Positions 36,154 through 43,488 of a DNA stretch of 64,000 bases are shown here, in pieces; position 1 is the first letter of the stretch, and every line of letters begins with the position of its first letter. The translations under genes and the position numbers were made by a program. The notes beneath the pieces are model-generated. The model ran no database searches. It was not told the origin of the DNA and saw nothing but the letters and a program-made list of their open reading frames with translations. The DNA lies in assembly GCF_042685085.1 (NCBI RefSeq), contig NZ_JBHUMM010000007.1, positions 62,001 to 126,000 on the forward strand. The letters run 5' to 3'. This DNA is from Marinicrinis sediminis. GTDB taxonomy: Bacteria; Bacillota; Bacilli; Paenibacillales; KCTC-33676.

Positions 36154-36638
36154 ATCCAATGTCTCTTGAAAGGAAATACGAGTTGTTCGAATAATTCCAC
36201 ACGATTACAAGGCGAACTAGTTAATACTTGACCGGCTTGATTCACACAATATGCCCAGGGCATAGCAAAGCTTCTGAGCTCATTATGTAGTTGATCTATT
36301 GAACAGGAAAAAGTATGAATACGTCCTTCATACATATTCTCAATTCTTAAATACTTTTCTTCATCAAATTGAAAAAGCCCCACTATATTTACATGAGGAT
36401 TCTCAATTGAGAACTGATACAATGATTCCATCCCTTCTGAGCAGACATCACAGTGCTGGCTAAAAATTGTTACAATTAAATGATCCGTGATTAAATCATA
36501 CAAATGTACTTCTTTCTTCTCAATCGAATTCAGAGAAATATTCGATATATATTCACCTACTTCTAATGGATTCAACGTTTTTAAAAACTGCAAATGTTCT
36601 TTTTCCTCATTGTCATATTTAATAAATTTGTCTATCAT
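36150..36638 (-). CDS. Thioredoxin-like protein with CDVC motif
   Basis: 162 aa from the ATG at 36638, with AAGGGATG upstream; the frame is open to 36803 but would overlap the peptide gene and read its complement-like frame, so the long form is rejected. Active-site pattern IFSQ-H-C63-D-V-C66, then cis-Pro candidate P127 (AMPWAYCVN) and a TlpA-like tail (NQAGQVL). No signal peptide. It follows the peptide gene after a hairpin and is translationally coupled to the exporter. Suggested role: thiol-disulfide chemistry on the peptide or the exporter-side machinery. Confidence 0.8.
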   Translation of the reverse strand: MIDKFIKYDNEEKEHLQFLKTLNPLEVGEYISNISLNSIEKKEVHLYDLITDHLIVTIFSQHCDVCSEGMESLYQFSIENPHVNIVGLFQFDEEKYLRIENMYEGRIHTFSCSIDQLHNELRSFAMPWAYCVNQAGQVLTSSPCNRVELFEQLVFPFKRHWI

Positions 36639-36666
36639 TAAATCATCCCTTGTATAATCATATAGA

Positions 36667-36695
36667 ATCCAACCCCCTTCGCAGAGGGAGTTGGA
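36667..36695 (-). terminator. Attenuator-like hairpin after the peptide gene
   Basis: Arms ATCCAACCCCCT and AGGGAGTTGGAT (36667-36678, 36684-36695) pair with one mismatch around a 5-base loop, 10 bp after the peptide stop codon. It lacks a long T-run, so partial termination or mRNA protection is likely, giving an excess of peptide transcript. Confidence 0.7.
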
Positions 36696-36705
36696 TATAC
36701 TTGCA

Positions 36706-36882
36706 TTAGCAACAGCCAGCAAAACTTCTGGATGAGTTATAACAATAAGTAGTACCGCCTGTAGGACTAGTACATCTGGTTTTTGTAATATAATACTTTC
36801 CACCGTTTACACAAGGATGACTGGAATCACAGATGTATTCTCCACCACAAGAACTCACGGTCCATCCACCAGGACAAGACAT
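36706..36882 (-). CDS. Cysteine-rich small peptide (candidate disulfide-bonded bacteriocin precursor)
   Basis: 58 residues with eight cysteines at 3, 12, 18, 24, 37, 47, 57 and 58, rich in G, S and T, ending in AGCC. The ATG at 36882 is chosen because AAAGGAGG (36891-36898) lies 8 bases upstream; the longer frame begins with a GTG that is part of that site. No leader, signal peptide or hydrophobic segment is visible, and the first cysteine is residue 3, so it looks leaderless. An even cysteine count and spacing loosely like defensin-type bacteriocins (laterosporulin class: K-Y-Y block, then C, then Y-C, then C) suggest disulfides rather than lanthionines. First gene of the cassette. Function is inferred from context only. 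Confidence 0.72.
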   Translation of the reverse strand: MSCPGGWTVSSCGGEYICDSSHPCVNGGKYYITKTRCTSPTGGTTYCYNSSRSFAGCC

Positions 36883-36969
36883 ATAGCTCACCTCCTTTAT
36901 TTAAAAGTGAGAAACCAGGGTATCCTAAGGACGAAATGGCATGATGTTCTTGTTATCGAAAAACTACCG

Positions 36970-36975
36970 ATTATA
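36970..36975 (-). promoter_or_regulatory. Possible -10 element of the peptide operon
   Basis: Minus-strand TATAAT (plus ATTATA, 36970-36975), 88 bp upstream of the peptide ATG. The -35 region is weak (CCATTG at 17 bp), which would fit an activated or regulated promoter. Confidence 0.5.
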
Positions 36976-37003
36976 CAGTAATTTTAAAACAACAATGGAC
37001 AAA

Positions 37004-37015
37004 GAAACCGGTTTC
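37004..37015. promoter_or_regulatory. Palindromic operator GAAACCGGTTTC between peptide operon and lacI
   Basis: Second perfect copy of the 12-bp palindrome, 81 bp before the lacI ATG and just upstream of the predicted -35 of the divergent peptide operon. The position allows autoregulation of the LacI-type gene and simultaneous control of the peptide cassette. Confidence 0.72.
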
Positions 37016-37095
37016 TATTGTTAAATCTAGCACATCTATTAATTTTTGGCAATATTTTTATGTGATGCTAATTTTTTTTGCCGAAGGAGAAGATT

Positions 37096-38130
37096 ATGAA
37101 GGTTACAATCAATGATATCGCCAAGGCTGCTGGTGTATCCAAATCCACCGTATCCAAAGTAATGAACGACTCCCCCACCATCTCGGAAGCGACCAAGCGC
37201 AAGGTTCGCGAGATTATGAAGCAGATGAATTATACACCCAGCAGCATTGCTACCCAACTGGCCAGACAGAGCAGCTTCAACATTGGGCTTGTCGTCGATA
37301 TGTCTCGCCAGAATGACTTCCTGAATCATGATTTCTACAATATCATGGGGGGACTGGAAAGTGTGATCGCGTCCCATCACTATGAGTTAACCATATGCAA
37401 TATCGGCAATCTGGAGACATCGGACTTTTTTGCAAGGTACATTTACAACAAGCGTGTAGACGGCATTGTCCTGGACAACTCGATCCTGACACAGGAGATG
37501 GCTTCCGAATTGCTGGAGCTGTCTTTTCCGTTTGTCTCCCTCGGGGAACTCGATGGAAGGGACGATATCTTCTCTGTCGATCTGGATAATCGAACCGGCG
37601 GCAGTATGCTGACCCAGCATCTCATCGATCAGGGCTATAAGCGCATTGCTTTCCTGGGAGGCGAACGGGCAGACCGTATTTTCCAAAACCGGATCAAGGG
37701 CTACAAGAAAACCTTCGCTGAACATCAACTGCCCGTACAGGAAAAGTGGATTCGCACCGGCTTCTCCAACGAAGAGAATGGCCGCGCGTTTATCCGGCAC
37801 CTGCTGGAGCAGGATGAACGTCCTGACGCGTTTATTTGCATGAACAACAACGTAGCCTTCGGGGCTCTGCAGACGATCGTAGCAGCCGGCATCAAGGTAC
37901 CGGAGGAAATGGGCATCGCCACCTTCGACAATTACCCGCTGGCACCTTATACGACGCCTCCCCTTACGTGTCTCAATACGGATACCTTTCAATTGGGCAT
38001 CGATGCCGGACAAATGCTCATGAGTCAGTTGCATCAACAGAAATCTGTCGCAGCCCCTCATCAGTCCTTTATCTCGCCCGTACTGATCGAACGTGAATCG
38101 ACCAGACTGAATCAGATTGCCCGACCTTAA
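37096..38130 (+). CDS. LacI family transcriptional regulator (putative maltodextrin regulator)
   Basis: 344 aa. N-terminal HTH with hinge (VTINDIAKAAGVSKSTVSKV, then NYTPSSIATQLAR), then a periplasmic-binding-like effector domain (GLVVDMSRQND to VLIERESTR). The start is the ATG at 37096, with GAAGGAGA 7 bases upstream; a TTG at 37078 would bury that site. It lies between the maltodextrin operon plus peptide cassette and the GH119 amylase, so a starch or maltodextrin effector is likely. It should bind GAAACCGGTTTC, found at 37004 and 32568. GC content jumps back to the window norm exactly at this gene (33 of 60 in the line at 37141). Confidence 0.92.
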   Translation: MKVTINDIAKAAGVSKSTVSKVMNDSPTISEATKRKVREIMKQMNYTPSSIATQLARQSSFNIGLVVDMSRQNDFLNHDFYNIMGGLESVIASHHYELTICNIGNLETSDFFARYIYNKRVDGIVLDNSILTQEMASELLELSFPFVSLGELDGRDDIFSVDLDNRTGGSMLTQHLIDQGYKRIAFLGGERADRIFQNRIKGYKKTFAEHQLPVQEKWIRTGFSNEENGRAFIRHLLEQDERPDAFICMNNNVAFGALQTIVAAGIKVPEEMGIATFDNYPLAPYTTPPLTCLNTDTFQLGIDAGQMLMSQLHQQKSVAAPHQSFISPVLIERESTRLNQIARP

Positions 38131-38143
38131 ACGAAATGGATGA

Positions 38144-38173
38144 AAAACCCGGAGCCCTCAGGCCCCGGGTTTT
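38144..38173. terminator. Bidirectional terminator between lacI and GH119 amylase
   Basis: Arms AAAACCCGG (38144-38152) and CCGGGTTTT (38165-38173), extended by GCC/GGC, with T-runs on both strands. Confidence 0.85.
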
Positions 38174-38249
38174 CGTGCTTGCGCGATACGCTGTCTTTAC
38201 TCTGTTTTTGCTCTATATCTGCTGCTGTATACAATCTTGTACGACTGGA

Positions 38250-41200
38250 TTACAGATCCTTCCACCTCTGAACATTCAGGGAAAGCGTCGCACTGGACGT
38301 AGGGAAGGTGTAACTCCGATCCGTAATGTCCGAACCATTGCTGTTTACCTCGACAGTTCCCCAGGAACCGCGTGTCAGCTTGTACTGCATCTGGGTACCG
38401 GGTGCAGCGGTCAAGGTAATGGCATAGGTGCCATTTCCCTGCTTGGTTAACTGATACGCAGGCGCAGCCGGATTCCAGCTGCCCAGGCTGGTTGCCATGT
38501 AAACCGGACCGGCAGCAGGTGTATTGCCCGGTACGGTCACCTGAAACGTCACACTGACTTGGGTGACGGGACTGGGCGCCCCCGCCGTAATCGTACCACC
38601 GTCAAAGGTCCAGGTACCCGGGTTGAAGTTGTAATTCTGACCACCATTATTGTCCCAGGTGCCGCCGCCGTCATTGAAGACTGCTTCCAGGCTGCTGCTT
38701 GAGCCAATGTCTACCGTCAGTTTGGTATAGCCGCTGACTTCAGAGGCTGGCATCTGCACACCAGGAACAGCGGTCCAGGTACCGCCTGCCGGACGATAGT
38801 GCATATACGGCGTGCTGAACCCTTTCTTGTAATACACCGTCACCTGACTACCCTGGGCAGAAGTGGTAGCGGTGGCTGTACTAGAGCTCGCGGATTCATT
38901 TCCGGCCGCGTCATAGGCCTTGACAGTATAGGAATAGGACGTCCCGGCGGAGAGACCCGTATCGGTATAGGAAGTACCAGATACCGTCGCAATCTGGCTG
39001 CCGCCTCGATACACCTTGTAGCCCTGTACGCCCACATTGTCCGTTGCCGCATTCCATGACAGCTGAATCGCCGTGCTGCTCTGGGCTGATGCCTGCAAGC
39101 CTGCCGGCACGGACGGTGCGGTCGTATCAGTAGCGGGAGCTCCTGCCGTAATGGTGCCCGCATTAAAGGTCCAGGTACCCGGATTGAACAGGTAGTTCTG
39201 ACCACCATTGTTATCCCAGGTGCCGCTGCCGTTATTGAAGACGGCCTCGAGGGCACTTGCACTGCCAATATCGATCGTCAACTTGCCATAGCCGCTGACT
39301 TCCGCATTTGGCATCTGTACGCCGGGCGCGACAGTCCAGGTGCCGCCTGCCGGACGATAATGCATATACGGGTTGCTGAACCCTTTCTTATAGTACACTG
39401 TCACTTCATTGCCCTGATTGTTGGTCGAGAAGGAAACACTCGAGCTTTGGGCTGATTCATTTCCCTTGGCATCATAAGCAGATACCTTGTAGGTGTAGGC
39501 GGTCAGCGCAGTCAGTCCACTGTCAGTAAAGGACGGCGTTGTACTGCTTCCGACCTGGCTACCGTTCCGATAAATGTGATAGCCGGCCACGCCCACGTCA
39601 TCCGTAGACGGGGTCCAGTTGAGGGTAATGGTGCTCTTCGTCTGGGACGGTGAAGTGATGCCGGCTGGGACCGTTGGCGGAGTCGTATCCACCACAGGAG
39701 GAGTATCGGTCACGAACGGATAGGTTCCCTGGATCGGGCCGTTCATATCCTCCACAATCGTGCCATCCGCTTCCTCACGGTATTGGCCCGCTCCCACAAA
39801 TACCGTCTGAATATCACTCTTCGTCACATTTCCTTTGCTGTCTACCGCTTCAATGTAGTAATCGACCATTTCATTCTGGTAATCATCAATATACGTATAG
39901 TACAGATCTCCGATCTCCTGTGCCGGGAGCACCTGCATCGTCTGCTTCGTCGCAGACTGCCAGTCCACACCGTTCATATCCGGCGTCAGATCCCGTACAT
40001 TCATATTGTACTCGGTCCAGTTGCCGACTTTGGACGGCGTAATGTTCGGTACGCCCTGAGCAGCGAGGGCAGCAGGATCATACACGCGGAACGTATTGTC
40101 GGCCGTATCAGCCCACTGACCTTGATGTGTACGCATTTTGAGCTTGATGCTCTGAATGCCGTTGACATCATAAGCATACGTATACACCGCAAATGAATTG
40201 TCATAATAGTGCAGCGTCCACCCCTGGGATTTGTCCTTGTTGGCGCTTCCCGGGTTATATGGCCAGCGCTGCGGCCACCAGACAGAAGGACCGGTGTCGT
40301 CCTGATTCAAACGAGCGTTGACATACGGCTTGGAGAAATGCAGCGATTGGTTAAACGACAAGGTCGGCTTGACATGATCATCCTGATTCTCATCATAGTA
40401 GCCAAAGCCGGAATCCAGTGCCGGAAGCAGGAAGTACCAGGACAGTTCCGCCGGATTGGCCCCTCCTGCATAATCCATCGCCTCATTGCCTTTCACCGGG
40501 AAGGACATCATCCATGGATTCAGCTGATTGCCTGTGTGCGTAATTTCCTGGTCCAGTGCGGTTGTCGGCTGCCAGTGATTCGGATGGCCATCCAGCCAAA
40601 TCTGCTCGGCAGTCTGGGCATAATTCAGCGCAGCCTGCAACAGGGCAAAATTGCGCTCCAGATAGTGATAGCCATATTCAAAGGAAACCGTCATCCCCTC
40701 TTCCTGGCCAAAAATATTGGTTTTAGGCGCATAATTGGTTCCCATCACCTGGTTGAAATCGGCAAACTGGCCTTTCCAGATGCCGAATGGCAGTTTCCAG
40801 TGATGCCACTGCGGGTCGGAAGAGGAATCTCTCGTATCGATCCAGGAACCGTCTTGCACATGAACGACATCCGAAGCAGGCGGCGTATGCTGAAGCAGAT
40901 ACTCATCAATCCCCATCCCCTTCACGCCACTGTCTGCATACGTCACATTGCCAGCATTGCGCCAGGTTTCTTCCGATCCGGCACGACCGGACGAATTATC
41001 GCCGTCATGGGCGATGACGAAAAACTGCTTTTGCGGCACCAGCCCTTCAAACGGCTTGAGCGCACTAGCGGTTACGCTTCCCTGATATCCTTCCTCCCAG
41101 CTCTCTGCCTGGGCTACCGGAATTCCTACGATCTTAGATTCCTGTCCGGTCTCGGGATTGACGTATTTCACCCAGTGCGGGGTCGAGGCAAACGGGAACT

Positions 41201-42122
41201 TGTTGCGCACGACCTGCTGTTCATTAAACATTGGCTGGGATACCCACGAGCCGACATTGCTTACATTTTGCATATCCGCCCGGTTCGGTGGCGATACGAG
41301 GGTATCAACACCGGGGTTATTCAGGTATGGATAATCTCGCAGTGTACGGGAAAAATGGTTGTTGCCGATGACTGACCATTCAATATCCAGCTTTTCCAAG
41401 ACCGGAATAATGCGCTCTGAAAAGCCGAGCTCTGTCGGGAAGAACCCTTTGGAGCTCTTGAAGTCATTGCCCATAAAGTAAGGCTGGGCAAGCACGGCGC
41501 TCTGGTAGATCAGGTCCTTCAGCATGTAGTCATTGCCAACCAGCGGCCCCATGCTGTGATGCCCGGTAAAATGAATCAGATCGAGCGTGCGCTGATTGTT
41601 GGTTGTGCGCAAATTGTTGTAGGCATTCTTCCATGGTGTGCCCCAGTTGGGATTAGCGTACCCCGGGACATTGCCATGGTACATCAAATCATTGACATTG
41701 GTTACAACTGAACCAGACATGGTGACATGCATTTGCGCCTGGGGATGATTCTGATCCAGCGCTCCTGCTACGTTCCATGGCCAGTCGAGATAGGCACCTG
41801 TTTTCGCATGATGGGAGTAATAGCTGGTCAGATCGTCATGGGGCATCGGGCTGCCATTGGGGAGAAAGTACGTATAGTTTGACGGTGGATTGTTCTTAAG
41901 CTCAATAACCTGTCCATCATAGGTATACCGGATCGGAGCCCCGACCGGTGTACTGGCGTATTGTCCGGTATCATAGTAAGCCCAGAAGTTCGGCATGTGA
42001 TTGTGATAGACATGGGAAGCCGCGATCTCTGCCGAGGCGCTCTGCAAGCCCATGGCCGGAACCATTAGCATCAGCGACAACAGCAACAATAGTGCCGTTT
42101 GAATCCTTCTTTTTTTCCTCAT
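38250..42122 (-). CDS. Secreted GH119 alpha-amylase with FN3, CBM25 and CBM20 modules (IgtZ-like)
   Basis: 1290-aa extracellular starch hydrolase. Signal peptide (1-31, ...QSASA), GH119 catalytic region (about 36-600), a beta-rich region (630-800), then FN3 (812-900), CBM25 (905-993), FN3 (999-1088), CBM25 (1093-1183) and a C-terminal CBM20 (about 1188-1290). From memory, published in silico work on the founding GH119 enzyme IgtZ assigns Glu231 and Asp373; here residue 231 is the Glu of GFFPTELGF and residue 373 the Asp of VIAHDGDNSSG, an exact numbering match. GGAGG precedes the ATG by 6 bases. A cre site lies 90 bp upstream. Export plus three starch-binding modules fit attack on raw starch, feeding the adjacent maltodextrin importer. 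Confidence 0.92.
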   Translation of the reverse strand: MRKKRRIQTALLLLLSLMLMVPAMGLQSASAEIAASHVYHNHMPNFWAYYDTGQYASTPVGAPIRYTYDGQVIELKNNPPSNYTYFLPNGSPMPHDDLTSYYSHHAKTGAYLDWPWNVAGALDQNHPQAQMHVTMSGSVVTNVNDLMYHGNVPGYANPNWGTPWKNAYNNLRTTNNQRTLDLIHFTGHHSMGPLVGNDYMLKDLIYQSAVLAQPYFMGNDFKSSKGFFPTELGFSERIIPVLEKLDIEWSVIGNNHFSRTLRDYPYLNNPGVDTLVSPPNRADMQNVSNVGSWVSQPMFNEQQVVRNKFPFASTPHWVKYVNPETGQESKIVGIPVAQAESWEEGYQGSVTASALKPFEGLVPQKQFFVIAHDGDNSSGRAGSEETWRNAGNVTYADSGVKGMGIDEYLLQHTPPASDVVHVQDGSWIDTRDSSSDPQWHHWKLPFGIWKGQFADFNQVMGTNYAPKTNIFGQEEGMTVSFEYGYHYLERNFALLQAALNYAQTAEQIWLDGHPNHWQPTTALDQEITHTGNQLNPWMMSFPVKGNEAMDYAGGANPAELSWYFLLPALDSGFGYYDENQDDHVKPTLSFNQSLHFSKPYVNARLNQDDTGPSVWWPQRWPYNPGSANKDKSQGWTLHYYDNSFAVYTYAYDVNGIQSIKLKMRTHQGQWADTADNTFRVYDPAALAAQGVPNITPSKVGNWTEYNMNVRDLTPDMNGVDWQSATKQTMQVLPAQEIGDLYYTYIDDYQNEMVDYYIEAVDSKGNVTKSDIQTVFVGAGQYREEADGTIVEDMNGPIQGTYPFVTDTPPVVDTTPPTVPAGITSPSQTKSTITLNWTPSTDDVGVAGYHIYRNGSQVGSSTTPSFTDSGLTALTAYTYKVSAYDAKGNESAQSSSVSFSTNNQGNEVTVYYKKGFSNPYMHYRPAGGTWTVAPGVQMPNAEVSGYGKLTIDIGSASALEAVFNNGSGTWDNNGGQNYLFNPGTWTFNAGTITAGAPATDTTAPSVPAGLQASAQSSTAIQLSWNAATDNVGVQGYKVYRGGSQIATVSGTSYTDTGLSAGTSYSYTVKAYDAAGNESASSSTATATTSAQGSQVTVYYKKGFSTPYMHYRPAGGTWTAVPGVQMPASEVSGYTKLTVDIGSSSSLEAVFNDGGGTWDNNGGQNYNFNPGTWTFDGGTITAGAPSPVTQVSVTFQVTVPGNTPAAGPVYMATSLGSWNPAAPAYQLTKQGNGTYAITLTAAPGTQMQYKLTRGSWGTVEVNSNGSDITDRSYTFPTSSATLSLNVQRWKDL
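38574..39689 (-). repeat. Tandem duplication of FN3-CBM25 coding unit
   Basis: Two in-frame units, residues 812-995 (39138-39689) and 999-1183 (38574-39128), with a period of about 187 codons. Runs such as KGFS.PYMHYRPAGGTWT and GTWDNNGGQNY are shared, and GC-rich nucleotide stretches are near identical. Confidence 0.85.
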
Positions 42123-42211
42123 TACATACCTCCATTATTTAGTTATGGGTTCGGCTCTCCAACCGCTCCGCAAGCAGCTCTTTCAGGCTGCATCTCTGTT
42201 CACCACCTTTC

Positions 42212-42225
42212 TGTAAGCGCTTACT
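42212..42225 (-). promoter_or_regulatory. cre (CcpA site) upstream of the GH119 amylase
   Basis: TGTAAGCGCTTACT matches TGWAARCGYTWNCW at every position and is itself nearly a perfect palindrome. It is 90 bp upstream of the ATG, a position compatible with repression. Confidence 0.8.
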
Positions 42226-42385
42226 TATTTTCACGAAAACCCCCTCTTTTCTATCTGCCTGCTGAATGCAATCACGGGTACGCTAGGTACGCTGAATCCG
42301 ATCACGAATGAAGGTGTATGGCTGGAAGATGGGAGATGGGATGAACATGCAGGGTCATACAGGGAATGGGGAGGAAAATAAGTAG

Positions 42386-42428
42386 AAAAAGAAACCGATC
42401 TGCATGTAAATGAAACCGGTTTCTTTTT
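42386..42428. terminator. Hairpin with GAAACCGGTTTC, likely ung terminator
   Basis: 12-bp arms AAAAAGAAACCG (42386-42397) and CGGTTTCTTTTT (42417-42428) with T/A-runs on both strands. The right arm lies within a third copy of GAAACCGGTTTC (42412-42423). It can end the ung transcript; an operator role is also possible. Confidence 0.65.
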
Positions 42429-42498
42429 CTTATTTTAACATGGGTCGTCCAACGGGGTCAATGCATGATTTCATCAGCGGTCATTTTCAAGCACATCA

Positions 42499-43209
42499 TC
42501 AGGCCGAGCCATTTGGAGGTAGTTCCTTCGGAAGCGCCCAGTTGATTGGCGACTGTCCGCTTTGTTGGAGAAACTCGTTCGTCCGGGTAAAGGGCTTGCT
42601 GCCAAAAAATCCGCGATGAGCAGAAAACGGACTCGGATGAGCAGCGGTGAGAACCAGGTGATGCCCGCCCGTTATGAGTTCCTGCTTGGATTGCGCATGC
42701 TTGCCCCACAGCACGAAGACCATTGGGGTGTCCCGTTCATTCAAACGACGAATCACTTGATCGGTAAAATCCTCCCAGCCGTATCCCTGATGTGAGGCTG
42801 GCTTCCCTTCCCGTACTGTCAAGACGGTATTCAGCAGGAGCACCCCCTGTTGCGCCCAGGGGATCAGGCAGCCGTGCTTGGGAATGGCAAGTCCGGTATC
42901 GGCATGAAGTTCCTTGTAGATATTTTTTAATGATGGCGGAATGCGTATACCGGGTTGAACGGAAAAACTGAGTCCATGCGCCTGTCCGGGACCATGATAA
43001 GGATCCTGTCCCAATAGGAGCACCCTGGCCTCCTGATAGGAGGTATACGTAAACGCGGAATAAATCAGATCCGCCGGCGGATAGACCCGATGCTCTTCGT
43101 ATTCCTTCTGCAAAAAGGTGTTCAAGGCTGAGGGTGCAGAAGGGTGCAACGGATCGGGAAACAGCGGATCGGGAAGAACAGACTTCCATTGCTGTGGCAA
43201 TAACTGCAT
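42499..43209 (-). CDS. ung: Uracil-DNA glycosylase
   Basis: Family 1 uracil-DNA glycosylase for base excision repair, 236 aa. The water-activating motif GQDPYHGPGQAHGLSF and the leucine-loop motif HPSPFSAHRGFFGSKPF are both complete; LLLNTVLTVREGKPASH is also conserved. GAAAGGAG lies 9 bases before the ATG. Single-gene unit. Confidence 0.97.
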   Translation of the reverse strand: MQLLPQQWKSVLPDPLFPDPLHPSAPSALNTFLQKEYEEHRVYPPADLIYSAFTYTSYQEARVLLLGQDPYHGPGQAHGLSFSVQPGIRIPPSLKNIYKELHADTGLAIPKHGCLIPWAQQGVLLLNTVLTVREGKPASHQGYGWEDFTDQVIRRLNERDTPMVFVLWGKHAQSKQELITGGHHLVLTAAHPSPFSAHRGFFGSKPFTRTNEFLQQSGQSPINWALPKELPPNGSA

Positions 43210-43390
43210 GATCGAGACTCCTTTCTCTGACTCAACGTTGATACCTGATTGGAATCTGTATCTACAGGATGACAGGTATCGCGGGTATTGTGTGTATCAT
43301 GGCTATCATAGATATCGTAAGTATCAGTATCATGGGTATCCACATTATGACAGATATGAGGCAACAGCCATAGCCCTTTGAACGAAAAAA

Positions 43391-43420
43391 GCATCTGGAA
43401 CGAGGTCCAGATGCCTTTAT
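43391..43420. terminator. Terminator after the FNT gene
   Basis: 9-bp perfect stem GCATCTGGA / TCCAGATGC (43391-43399, 43406-43414), flanked by AAAAAA on one side and CTTTATT on the other, so it can work on either strand. Confidence 0.85.
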
Positions 43421-43443
43421 TCACCAAGATATGTTCAGTTTTG

Positions 43444-43488
43444 TTCTGATTAGTTCTGTTCTGATTAGTTCTATTCTGCTCAGTTCTG
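43444..43488 (+). repeat. Three 15-bp tandem repeats overlapping the FNT stop codon
   Basis: TTCTGATTAGTTCTG, TTCTGATTAGTTCTA and TTCTGCTCAGTTCTG in direct succession. The third copy contains the stop codon of the FNT gene. Confidence 0.85.

Larger units (their letters stand above)
42123..42498. other. 376-bp region upstream of the GH119 gene
   Basis: No gene recognised. It holds the amylase RBS and cre (42212-42225), short degenerate repeats of ATCACGAATG/ATCACGGGTACG (about 42270-42310), and a hairpin with a third copy of GAAACCGGTTTC (42386-42428) next to the end of the ung gene. Confidence 0.6.

Noticed and set aside
36639..36803. N-terminal extension of the first CxxC protein across the peptide gene
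   Set aside because: The added 55 residues overlap the peptide gene in another frame; an ATG with AAGGGATG at 36638 gives a normal thioredoxin-like protein.
36706..36882. Lanthipeptide or sactipeptide precursor
   Set aside because: No LanB/C/M, radical SAM or YcaO enzyme is present in the cassette; disulfide partners are present instead.
40209..41375. 388-aa plus-strand frame inside the GH119 gene
   Set aside because: Antisense shadow of the amylase; composition rich in R, I and H with no family features.
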